In this document: one piece after another, positions 13,460 to 24,467 of the stretch
Numbering within the stretch: the first letter of the stretch is position 1
How the letters are laid out: the number at the start of each line of letters is the position of its first letter
DNA from: Tyto alba
Taxonomy: Eukaryota > Chordata > Aves > Strigiformes > Tytonidae
Assembly: GCF_018691265.1 (NCBI RefSeq)
Contig: NW_024881282.1
Span: 47,535,853-47,599,852, forward strand
Direction of reading: 5' to 3'
Length of the DNA stretch: 64,000 bases
Made by a program: the position numbers and the translations under genes
Notes under the pieces: generated by a model
The model's database searches: none
Told to the model about the DNA's origin: nothing
What the model saw: the letters and a program-made list of their open reading frames with translations, nothing else

Positions 13460-13598
13460 CTGGGCATGAGTGTTCTTCCTTGAAGAGGCAGTTATATTGG
13501 AATAAGAGCTGACAGATGAGGTGGTATTCAAATCATCCGTGCTGAGATTGTCAAGAGTGTCACTGAGGCCACTACTAACTGAGCTGCTGTCATCCCAG
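13460..13598 (-). CDS. NAV3: NAV3 exon E
   Basis: This 139-bp exon lies between acceptor CTTTCTCTGCAG and donor GTGAGT. It starts with C, completing the serine codon from exon D, and ends in phase 0. It encodes WDDSSSVSSGLSDTLDNLS, then an STDDLNTTSSVSSYSNI segment and SRKNTHAQ. The WDDSSSVSSG core is conserved in all three vertebrate navigators. The residue run is acidic and serine/threonine-rich, a likely phosphorylation-prone disordered segment. The exon is asymmetric (2-0). A GC-rich patch lies about 120-370 bp downstream of it in the next intron. Confidence 0.95.
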
Positions 13599-13935
13599 CT
13601 GCAGAGAAAGGAGCACATCTACTTTACATACTGTGTGTCAATAGGCAGAATGCATCTCCAAACCAATAGATAAAATTACTTATTCTTCAAGGGGTTTACC
13701 AGAAAATTTTGAGTAATATTTCCTAATTTACAACCAATATTATTTTTCAGACTTTTAAATTAATTATTCACTCACTGTCAAGTGGTTGCTTGTTCAATTA
13801 ATGAAAGACACAGGTGTCTTTTAAAAAATTAACATCAGGTCTAAGCAAGCACTAGTGTAAGTCATTAAAGCAGGTTGTTTCATGCTTCATTGCAATCACA
13901 TTCAGTACACTGGCAGAGAAATCCATTAAACCTAC

Positions 13936-13994
13936 CTAGTATTGCTAGCCAAAGCATTATTAATAGCTTGGAGAACACCTGATGGATTTCCAAG
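13936..13994 (-). other. Candidate cryptic or poison exon in NAV3 intron D-E
   Basis: A 59-bp segment is flanked on the minus strand by a pyrimidine-rich acceptor (TTTTTATTTTTCTGTAG) and a donor ACTAG|GTAGGT. Its phase-0 reading is LGNPSGVLQAINNALASNT plus AG, which would join exon E cleanly. However, exon D ends in phase 2, so inclusion between D and E shifts frame and reaches TGA early in exon E. I do not recognise the peptide. It could be a poison exon, an exon used with another upstream first exon, or chance splice-like sequence. Confidence 0.3.
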
Positions 13995-16121
13995 CTACAG
14001 AAAAATAAAAACAGTATCTCTTCTGCAGCCTAATCAACTGTCAGCAGGAAGCCAGTATTTTCAAAAGTTTTATTTTCTTGTCTTCAGCCTTTGTCTAGTG
14101 GGTGCGATGTCATCTAAATAGAATTCCCTGACAATACAGTCACCAGAGTTGACAGAGAACATGTTATACATCTCAAGAAACACGGGCTGTCAACTCTTCT
14201 GCTTTGGGAGATTGAGGCAGAGAATGCAAAAAAGAGAAAGGCTACTCTTATAGAAATGTCATTTATGTACTCTCACAAAATCTTGCTTTTGCACAGAAGA
14301 GAGTTTAATCTGTGTTTCTCAGACCTTGCTCTACACAATTGCTTCTCCATGTTATTACACTATGACTCTTAGCTTATTGACATATACAGCAGGATACTCC
14401 CAGTTTTGCTGTATCTCCACCTGTTAATCTTGTTTTGGATTATTCCCCGGCCACAGATTTTGAAAAATATTCACCTTTTCACTTGCAGTGGGATTCATTT
14501 CCTGTAGCTTTATGTATATAAATGTTAGGCATCTAATTTAAGCTAAGTGCCCTCTCTAACCAATACAAAGAAGGAGGCTTCTCTAGGAGGTAATTCATGC
14601 TGGATTAAAATGTCTCAGGTTTGTGGGATAAACTGTCCACTGAAGGTGCCTCTTTATGTCTTTCCTTCTCCTAGAGAGCAGAGAGTTGATAAAGCCTGTT
14701 CTAGACACATAACTTCTGAAGAGACAAAGCTAGGTGACAAGTTTATGCATGTTGGTAAAGTCCAAAACAGAAGAGAGAGTACCTAATATCTTTGTTTTTC
14801 TGTAGTGTACACCATGAGCTGCCTTTTACAAAAAATCTAGATTTCAATCCCATGGTCGAGTTGCACCTCAGTACTACTGCTACTAGTCATTCAGAACAAG
14901 CAAGGAAAATATCTGTGAATCTTTATTTTACATGTTGTGTTTTGAAAGGTGAAATTCACTTGTCCACTTCTTCATGGAAGTCTTTAGAAAGTCATAACAG
15001 CAGTGACAATGAACTGCGTAGTACAAAACGTGTGCTGATGCACCTGAAAGTTCAGTGCACCAATCTGGTATCATAGCAACTGCAGCAAGCATCACCTTCA
15101 TTTTGTGAAAGGTAGAAAATCACATTAGTAAGCCAGTTCAGTGACAAGATAAACATATTTCAGAGAGCAAGAGTTTATTACTGTTCTGCTCTTTTCACTC
15201 TTGAGTACCATAACTACAAATAAATATGTCTTCCGCTACGTTTCCAGGTAATATACATGAGTGATTTAATAATAAAATTTAATATCTAAGCAATTATAAT
15301 ATCATACCTTATAGGCTGTCCACATTCATCAGAGAACTACCTCTGAAGCACTAGTCATTTATACTTTCTGTATTTTTCACTGTCTAATATGATACAGAAT
15401 TTCACTGATGCTAAAAGCCATTATTCAATTGCTATGTACCACATGGGAATACATCCTGTATAACAGTGTTTAGACTGAGAACCTTAAAGAAGGATAAAAA
15501 CATAAATAATATTAAATGTGGTTAGGTTTTAAAAAAGATAATATGTCCTCATTAAAATACTTTAAAAAAAGGAAAAAAAATAAAAAGCCAGATCCAAAAT
15601 GAAATACATTGGGTACTTTCACAAGAAACATGAACTTTTCATGTATGACATTCATGTCAATTAATACTTGACCATCAGTTTTCTGAGTCTACCCTAAAAT
15701 TCTGAGGACAAAGATCAATGTTTAATTATGTTTCTCTATGTTTGTTTGTTATTTCATTCTATTTTAACTGTTGGTACTTCATTTCATGCTCATTTTTCTC
15801 TGTAAGAAGATTCAGATTTTCTAAATTCTGAAATAGTTCAGCTGATTCATAAAATCTAAACATGTTGTTTATAACTGAAGTTATCGGGCAAAAGTGGCTA
15901 TGATCATGTTTCCTTTCTCTTATGGCTTCTCTGTGGTGTTTCACATTTATCACACCTCACTCACCATTGGATTATTAGTGGGTTCTGGGAACACTCATGG
16001 ACATCTTGTAAGATATATGGAAGATTATTTTGACACCTCCACCAGTGACCTTTCAGAGCCATCACTATATTTGTCTGGATTTTTTTTTTCTCTCTTATAT
16101 TAGGTGCTCAAGATGTTTTCT

Positions 16122-16151
16122 AAATTTGGGGGCTTTCATACCCCCAAATTT
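16122..16151. repeat. Perfect 11-bp inverted repeat, 8-nt loop
   Basis: AAATTTGGGGG (16122-16132) and CCCCCAAATTT (16141-16151) flank CTTTCATA. Eleven perfect pairs, five of them G-C. Confidence 0.95.
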
Positions 16152-17809
16152 CTGCTCATATTCAGTATGTCTGTAAAATCTGAAATATCCCAAACCTTTC
16201 TTTCCTGTATGGCAATTTTCTAAGGAATATTAGAGAAACTGATTCTTAACTGAGACAATGTTTTGTACCAAACTTTTGAAAATACATAGCAGAAATGGAA
16301 AACTCCAACAAAACAGACTGTATCAGCCACCCTTTTGGTAATAAAGATCATTGTCCTGTGCTTATTTTAGTGCATTGTCCAGAAGTGTTTTAACTTGTTC
16401 ATGCAGCTAAATCTTTTTTCTTTCAGTACTTACTATTTCCAACTTTTCAGCCTTCTTTCTCCATGTCTAGATAGTATAGTTGCTATCAGATTAGTTAATG
16501 TAACTTTTGGATAATGAAGATGCCTTATTTATAATTTGGAAAAAAATATTGATGATTCATATTAATTTCTCCTTTAAATTAGCAAATGTATGACAATCTG
16601 TTAAAATTAGATGTTCATCACCTTGAGATTGAAAACCCATTCTTGGGAGTCTGCAGCAAATTCTCAGTGTAATTTTTGTTCTTGTTCCTCCTACCTCTCA
16701 TCAAAACAATATTCATTGTCAAACTGTACCTAAGAAACTTAATATAGGCTTTTAATACACTAGCTAAGATTCATCTTTTTTTTTTTTTTCATTTTATCTT
16801 TCATTTACTTTTATCTTTTTCTTGTATCCTACAGAGTTTATGACAGATCAGGTTAGTACTGCTGCTTATTAATGCCTCACACCACTTCCCTTTTATAACT
16901 ACATTCTAGCTATTTATAACTTTGGCAAAATCTGCTTATTTTTCTAGTTGGATGTCAGCCTCAGGTTGATTTCTTTAAAGGAAAATGTCAGCAAATGCAG
17001 TTCAGTTATCTGGGAGACTGAGGCTAAGAGAAAAATGCCTTGTTTTGACAAGTTCTGGCAACTTTTTCTCCAAGAAAGCCCTGGATCCCACGAGGAACTG
17101 GAGAAGAACTTTGAAATTCTGCAAGCCATAATCTTCACATTAAGGATGTGCATTTTGCTGTTTCTAAGAGCAATCCTCTCAAATCTTGGTAATTTATAAA
17201 TCTCTTCAAAATCACTGTTTGTATATGCCTGACAGATTTTTTTCAGCTAACTAACCAAAAGTTCCTCTCTACTCAGCAGCTTAGCTCAGTTTGCTGTGCG
17301 CTGTCTAGTTTTTGGTTCAAATCAGCAAACTTAGAGCAAGCAAACAGCCCAGCAGTCACTACTCTCATCGCAAATCTATGTAACAACACAGTTTTTGACA
17401 ACACAACCACATACTATTTTTTCTATAGCAATGTTTCATTAATTTAGTGCTTATAAGAGGTCTGCTCTAGGGATGAATCTGAATTTTGCATTAAAGCAAG
17501 CTGTCTCCTGTCATTTTTTCAAAGAAGTTGAAAGACTTCTGTAACAAAAGAGACCATATGAAGCATGATTGAAGCCTCTGGTGTACCAGACTCTCTGAAA
17601 CCTGCAAGATATTAGGTGACTGCTTTAACCAGCATTTTTTATTAAGCTGGACACCAATAAAGAACTTCTAGCTCTTTAGCATCTTACTTTCAAAGATGTA
17701 ATGCATATAAATGTGTGCTTTGAACCTATAGTTTGCTGCAGGGGTATCTTAAAATTTAGGTTACAAGCAACACAAACTGCATGTCAAAAACCAACAGCTA
17801 TTTTTGGCC

Positions 17810-17880
17810 TTACTGTTGCTGTACTTCAGCTTTCCATCTGTAAAATGGACACACTACATGAACAAATGAATTTGAAAGCA
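17810..17880 (+). mobile_element. Possible MIR-like relic
   Basis: The segment CTTCAGCTTTCCATCTGTAA then AATGGACACAC resembles the MIR stretch in which a CCTCAGTTTCC block is followed by ATCTGTAAAATGG. The match is about 28 bases and its flanks are not recognisable, so chance is possible. Confidence 0.4.
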
Positions 17881-18729
17881 AGGTCTCTGATAATTGTTGA
17901 TACTCAGACACTACACTAAAATGCACCTTAAAAGAGCCCCTTTCTCTTTAGAAAAATGTTTAAATGGCATATGATAAATAAAATAAGGGGCCAAACATGA
18001 TAAATAACAAGGAATACACCAAATGCCAAATCACTGCTTTAAAATTGGACACCCTCAATCTACACATTACATAAAAGGACTCTAGAGATTGGGTAATGCT
18101 GTTGACCAAACCATGATTGCCTGAAAATTTATGTGCATTAAGAAATCCGAATTAAGGTTACACAGGCAACCCTTTTGTTACTTCTGAGTGCTTTTACAAC
18201 CACTTTCCACACAGCATGAGTAACATTCAGCTTTATTAACTTTATAATTCTGATGATTATTCCATCACTTCAGTCATATACAGGGCTGAATCTGAGCAGG
18301 GAAGCTGTACTGCAGTAGGAATGCCCCTTCACCTTGGGAGCTAAAAAAAGTGTGCCCATTCATGTGATAGGGGTGGCTTCCCTCCCACCCTCTGATTAGA
18401 TTTATGGCCACTGTGTTACAACTTTCATCCAGAAACATACCTCATGCTCTTTTAGTTTGCCCAGGCTCTTCACAGTAACATTACCAATACTCTTTCAGCT
18501 TAGAAGATCTGTGTTTTTCTCTGATGCACTATGTGTGCAATGTAATTATTTGCACTAGCTAAAACTCATTCTCTAATTCTAGCCTGCATCTTTCAAATCT
18601 GAACAGTTCTTGCCCATTTTGAAACAAAAAACCCACATCTGCTGGTCAACACTTCCACATTGTCTCAATTGCCGAAGGTGGTTATGAATATTGTACAAAT
18701 CCCAATGCTCCAGAAATTGCTCTAAATAT

Positions 18730-18780
18730 TTCAAGCAAACTCCTTGATCATATGCTTCAAGCAACTCCTTGATCATATCA
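18730..18780 (+). repeat. 25-bp direct tandem duplication
   Basis: Two adjoining copies of TTCAAGCAAACTCCTTGATC plus ATAT. The copies differ by one A in the CAAAC run and at their edges. A minus-strand frame of 76 codons spans them but resembles no known protein. Confidence 0.85.
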
Positions 18781-21034
18781 AATACTCCATGAAGTTCCAG
18801 AATCCACAACTTGCTATCTACAGAATTGTTTAGTCTCCACTATCATTTGCTGTCTCACTTTCATTAGTGTGCGTTAGTACTAAAAAGATGTCTCCATAAT
18901 AAACCTCTTATTGACCTTTCTACCACATAGTTGTTCTAGAAATAGCAAGGTATCTGAAGTTAAAATACCTGGTGCTTAACATCAGTATGCAGAGCTGAAC
19001 AAAGATTATAAACGTATCCCCACAAATATTCACTCAAATGGAAAGATAAATTACACTCAGCTGTGCTCATGACACTTTTGTGTTTGCTTTCCACAAGTAT
19101 TTGGTTTTCTTTACTTGAATATAATCCAATTCTAAGTTCACACACTGAAGTATGTGAACCAAATGAGGAATATTTTATATGGGATGAAACATTATTTCAC
19201 ACAGCAGGTGGGGAAGAAACAGAGCTCTAGGGCAAAGACGCAATGAAACAAGCCAGATAGTACTTGATCATACTGTACATAATGAAGACATGCAGAAATA
19301 TGTAACAAATTTTTCTAGATGCTTTGCATGATGGCTGAAAATACAAAATGCACTGCATTGGACGGGCGATGAATCCTGAAAGTACGTGTCAAGAGGAAAT
19401 GGTACTAAAAATGTGTATTAGCTCCATGGATACCTAATATATTCTCCTTTCAAGGTACTTGTTTCAGAAAATCAAAGCAGTTCAATGAAGTCCACCATAC
19501 TGATAAGCTCGGTCAATGCCTGGAATTTGTTTCAACATTGGTGTACTTCATTAATTTTTGAGAGCACCTCCAGCCAATGTGGCCTAAGTATTCAAATAAA
19601 AAAGCTTCTCATGAGCAGATCATCAGACATATGAGGGCAGCAAGACTTCAGTCAATGTGCTGTTGAGTCTGCTGGAGATGTATGGTTCCTTCAATGCATC
19701 CAGCCCTTGGCATAGTTTGACAATTTGCTGGCATGTTTTTTAGTTCGGTTCATTACCCATCTTTGCAAGCAGAAGCAGGAACTACAGCTTGCAGAATACA
19801 GCTCTAGAAAACAAAACCAAAACCTTTCTCCTAAAAGCATTCATTTAATCAGAATAACTGTTCTGTCTAGGGAGGTTTGTAACTCTGAATGAAAAATAAC
19901 ACTTTATTTATCACATGCTCTATACTGCACATGAAGAACTTTAGACAAGTGTAGTAGGCATACAGTGCTTGTGTGTCTTGCTTAGGAACAAGATTTCCTT
20001 AGTCACACTCTTGCTAAAGCCAGTGGAACTCACATATTTTCAGGGACTTTTGTATGGATTTGAGATTCAGGGAATCTGAACAAACACATTTAGCAAAACA
20101 ACCTTTACTTGCTTTTTTTTATAGTAACTCTGAGCTTTCAAAACGTGAAAACACTTTTAAACACTTCTAAATTGTTCATTACCATAGCATGTACATACAG
20201 GGCAGTGCCCATGTGTATTTCTGCTGTTGAGGGTAATGCTATTAGAGGACAAATAAGATAACTGAGATCATGACAAAAGAGTGACATTTGGGGCTGAACA
20301 GAAACTTAACTCCCAACTGGGTGTGTTTGAGAATCTACAAATCCGTACTAAGAGCAGATCAAAGATGAGCAGTGAGCCCTTCCTCTGGCTTACACACACC
20401 TGCCTGATTTATATTAATGAACCCTCAGATGATGCAGGTCTCCATGTCCCTCTCTTAGAGCCTCTGGATGTCTCTACACAATTATTCATAGAAACAGAAG
20501 AGGTATGAGAAACACAAACAATGGCTTTGATTAGTATCGCTTACTTCCATGTTTGCCAAATATGCTAATACACTAGTCTACTGCAGTGTCTGGGACTGGG
20601 ACACCCTCAGTTATACTAGATAGTTACTTAAATTAGCCAATAGTGCCCTAAAAAAGCAAAGTCCCCAAATTTAGCCACATGTGAAGCGAGCAGCTACCTG
20701 GAGTGTAAGACACTCCATGTGTCAATGCATGCACAAGGCATCTACATTAAATGTGAGTTAGGAAGTCAAAGGTTGGAATTTCATCCCTTAGGTAGTCAGC
20801 AGACAACGGCAGAACCAGAAGGTAATCAGGAAAGACTGGAGAGATATGAGCAAGGTAGAGGACTTAAACTAGATGTCCACAGTAGAAAGCTTGAACTTCA
20901 TACACATTTCCTTACTCTACTCATACAAGTTAAGCCCTGCAAGAGAAAGAGTGAACTCATTGACCATCAGTCTGTGTTAAAGCTAGTCCCTTGCACATAA
21001 GATCCATAAAACAGGGAATGCAATACATAGATAA

Positions 21035-21060
21035 ACCTCCATAACACACTCTATGGAGGT
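21035..21060. repeat. Perfect 9-bp inverted repeat, 8-nt loop
   Basis: ACCTCCATA (21035-21043) and TATGGAGGT (21052-21060) flank ACACACTC. Confidence 0.9.
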
Positions 21061-22333
21061 GGATGTTGCTTCTCTATGACACATCAGTAAAGTGAATATT
21101 AACATGCAGTCCAGGCTGCTGCCATGAACCATCCTCTCCGACAGCCTTATCTCAGGACATGTTTCAGGAGAGTAAGGCAGGATTCAGCCTAACATAAAGA
21201 TGTTATAGTTACTCCTCTAATTGACTTTTGAGAACAGAAATGTTCTCTTAGCTCATTAAGAAGAAAAGATAAGAAAATAATTGGACTGTTTTACTCAAAG
21301 CAACTCCTCACTAGCATGTCAATATATCAGCTGGCAAGCTTTCTCCTTCAAAGTTCAATCCATCATGAATTAATCCATTCAAATCTTTTACTGTGAGCTC
21401 AGCTGCTCATTATTCATAAAACAGCTACAGTGACCCTTCATAGACAGATTCAAGATGGCACAGAGTTCATAAAATCAATACTTTGTTTTTATGTGAGAGC
21501 CAAAGCCCAGGCCCTGAATCAAACCAGAAACTTGCAGGGGCTATAAATTTCATTGTATCTAGTCTATCCTCATAGTTAAATGAAACATAGCCAGTTGGAC
21601 TCATACTTCACCACCTTTTCCTCAACAAGTGTAATGTATTACCTGTCATACCCAAACAAAGCAACCACTGAAGCATTAATCCTGAATTACTTTGAGGTCA
21701 TGGATAGAAAATCATGCCATATACATTTCAAAATGGATTCAGCATATTCTAAGGAAAATTGTTTACAGTTAAAAATAATAGCAATGCATTTATGCATCTG
21801 CTTTCATGATGTATCACTTTGGGATGATTTTTTATTTCACCTTTGAAATTTTTTTGTAAGAAGATCCAATTAGAAAATTATGTCCTACTACAGAAATTAC
21901 TTCTAGCCCAAGAGCACTATTAGAGAAAAAAGCATTTTTGCAAGGTCAATGTATTTCCATATTTCTTTTTCCAAGCATTTAATAAGTACTTCAGGAAATA
22001 ATTCGGTTTTAGAGCCTGCAGGAAACAAAATTAATTGATGGAAGATTTACATTTCTTGTCATGATTATACATACCTTGCAAAACCTGCATACCCACACCT
22101 CAAGATCTGAATAAGTCTTTGTCAGAATCCCTTCTGGTTTCCACTTATTTCTGAATACAACACTTAATCTGACATGATAGGGACAACAGAAAGTCATTAA
22201 CCAGCTCTAAATTCATAACAGAATGTATCAACAGTCAGAAGAAGGAACTTTGCTAAATGGAATTTAGGCAAGTGTTACTTGAATAAAATAATAAATATCC
22301 AACTATAAAAGATATTTTGTTCCTGGAATGCAG

Positions 22334-22369
22334 GTTTGTTTGTTTTGTTTTGTTTTGTTTTGTTTTTTT
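22334..22369 (+). repeat. (GTTTT)n simple repeat
   Basis: Two GTTT units followed by five GTTTT-type units and a T run. Confidence 0.9.
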
Positions 22370-23454
22370 CGTGAGGCAGATAAACAGCATCCATTTTTAA
22401 TTACATTTCAAATAGTCTATGGAAAATAGTAATATATGGGCTGAAGCAAGATGTAAGGAAGTAATTACATCAAGAACTGTTGACAATATCATAACAGACC
22501 AAGGGAGAAAAGCTTTTGATGGAATTATCCTCCTGCTGCTGTTTGTTATGTTTTTAATACACTGTTTGGATCCAAGAGGTGTTTAAATTTTTCAAATGCA
22601 GATTCAGACAAGTTAATTAACATCAGTTGAATGGACATAAATAAACAAATTATAGTACCTATGCAGTTCTTCAGAACATACAAAAGCAATCTAAAACTTT
22701 ATTCCTTGTTACCTCATTACTTTAAGAAGTAAAAATGATATTCTTCACTTTGTATATGGTCAATTTGCATCCCCAAAAGTGAAGAGAGAAATGAGGTCCC
22801 GCAAGCATAAAGAAACATCTCATGGGATCCACATTTGTATTTGAAGGAAAACTATATTGAAACCAGCACAGTAAATAACCTGAGATAAGCAGAATTTGCC
22901 ATTCACATTTGCAAACTGCCAGTCATAGCTTCAACTGGGAAGGAGGTAGTGAAAAATCAAAACTCAGCCTTGTCTTTACAAGATACGAAGAAACCAAACA
23001 GATCCCCCTGATAATTGTTCAGAGGAGAATTCTTCCAGTAATTATTTGCCTGATCTCAACATCCAATTTACTGGTAACCTCCTCTGCTGTGTGTAGTCTG
23101 CTAGAACTCTCTATCCTGTTTTTGCTTACGTGCAGAAGCAGGGATTTATTTTTCCTGCTTGCAACTGATTAAACTCAATCTGAAGAAAAAAACATACATA
23201 GATATGTTAGCAGAATGATGAGAAGTAAATCTCTGGTCATTCTGGTCACTGTACTCATCCTATAACTCTCCATGAAATAACAGCACTTAAACCCAGCATT
23301 TTTGTGCAGCTTTGTTGTTGGGGTAAAGCAAGGTTTGGAGTTGGTTTTGGACTGTGAGATATTTGTTACCCCACATTGTCCTTTGCTGATCATGAAAACA
23401 TGCAAAGACTAAACCAAAACTGTTATATCTCATTTGTAATTTCATACAGTTTGG

Positions 23455-23480
23455 TTGTTTTTTGTTTGTTTGTTTGTTTT
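23455..23480 (+). repeat. (GTTT)n simple repeat
   Basis: Four GTTT units in a T-rich tract. Confidence 0.85.
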
Positions 23481-24442
23481 ATCTTTCTCTGCAACTGTAA
23501 ACTGAAAGGAACAACTTGTTGGGGGACACCTCCAATCCTTGTCACTTAATTGCAGCACTCCCTGAAAACCTTCCTACCAGTTGGCATAACGTGGTCCCAG
23601 AGCTTGCAGCCCTGCTCTGCCACCTGAGGATGGGGAGAGCACCCTGGCGGTGGGATGCATGAGCACAGTCAGAAATGCAGCCCTTCTGAAAGCACGGGGT
23701 GAATTTTGTCTGGGAAGCAACTGCAAGTAAGGGGCTTCCTCCTGCCCTCCTTCATTCAGGATAGTTCTTCCTGCAGGTCTCAAGACAAGGTGCTGGTTTG
23801 GTGACTTTAGCAACAAGTTGAGACTCTGGGAAAAGCTGCTAGTTTGGTGCCTAGAGGGTTCCTTATTAACAATCTCCACCCTTGAAACAATTTGATAGCT
23901 TGATCCACACAAATATTTTCAGATAACACAGTAAGCCTATCACCTGAAGCCTAATAGGCTTACTTGCTTTCAGTCAGCATCACAACAACCTGTCTGACAA
24001 AGGACAAGTTAAGCAGAACACAAAGCTGTTTCTTCTGGTTTTGTTCGCCAGGACTGTCACTCACACTTGTTGCTCATTTCCCAGATTTTGGTGAGCAAAA
24101 ACCGATACTACTGCTTTAGCAGAAGGTAGGAAAGGACTTACTCCTGCTTCTGTATGATCTGACTTTTAACATAATTTAGTAAGGAATAAAGACTTCAATG
24201 CTCATGCTCTCTGTTCATCTGGCTTTCAGGCCTCTGTTCTTCACTTCTGCCTGGGCAAAACTGCTGGCTAATTTTAATCAAACTTTACAGAAAGGCTCAA
24301 AAAATTATAGTTTGTAACTCTCATGCAAATATGCAGCCCCATGAAGACAGAGACAAAGTAAAACTGTCTCCAAGAGAAAATATGCAATATGAATTAAATG
24401 TGTCAGACACACATGATTCCGTACACAGAAAAAGACTGCTTT

Positions 24443-24467
24443 AAAAAAAAAAAAAAAAAAAAAAAAA
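24443..24467 (+). repeat. A25 homopolymer
   Basis: Twenty-five consecutive A bases in intron D-E. No retrocopy or SINE body is recognisable upstream. Confidence 0.95.

Noticed and set aside
16122..16151. Hairpin as a microRNA precursor or bacterial-type terminator
   Set aside because: The stem is only 11 bp, far below a microRNA precursor, and terminators of that kind do not apply in a vertebrate intron.
18579..18809. 76-codon minus-strand frame with leucine-rich, helix-like sequence
   Set aside because: Partly produced by the 25-bp tandem duplication. I considered a transposase or coiled-coil fragment but could not match any family.
23574..23912. 112-codon minus-strand frame in a moderately GC-rich patch
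   Set aside because: No family resemblance and no phase-compatible splice sites with exons D and E.
24443..24467. A25 run as the tail of a processed pseudogene
   Set aside because: The sequence just upstream shows no coding or SINE resemblance and no target-site duplication that I could find.
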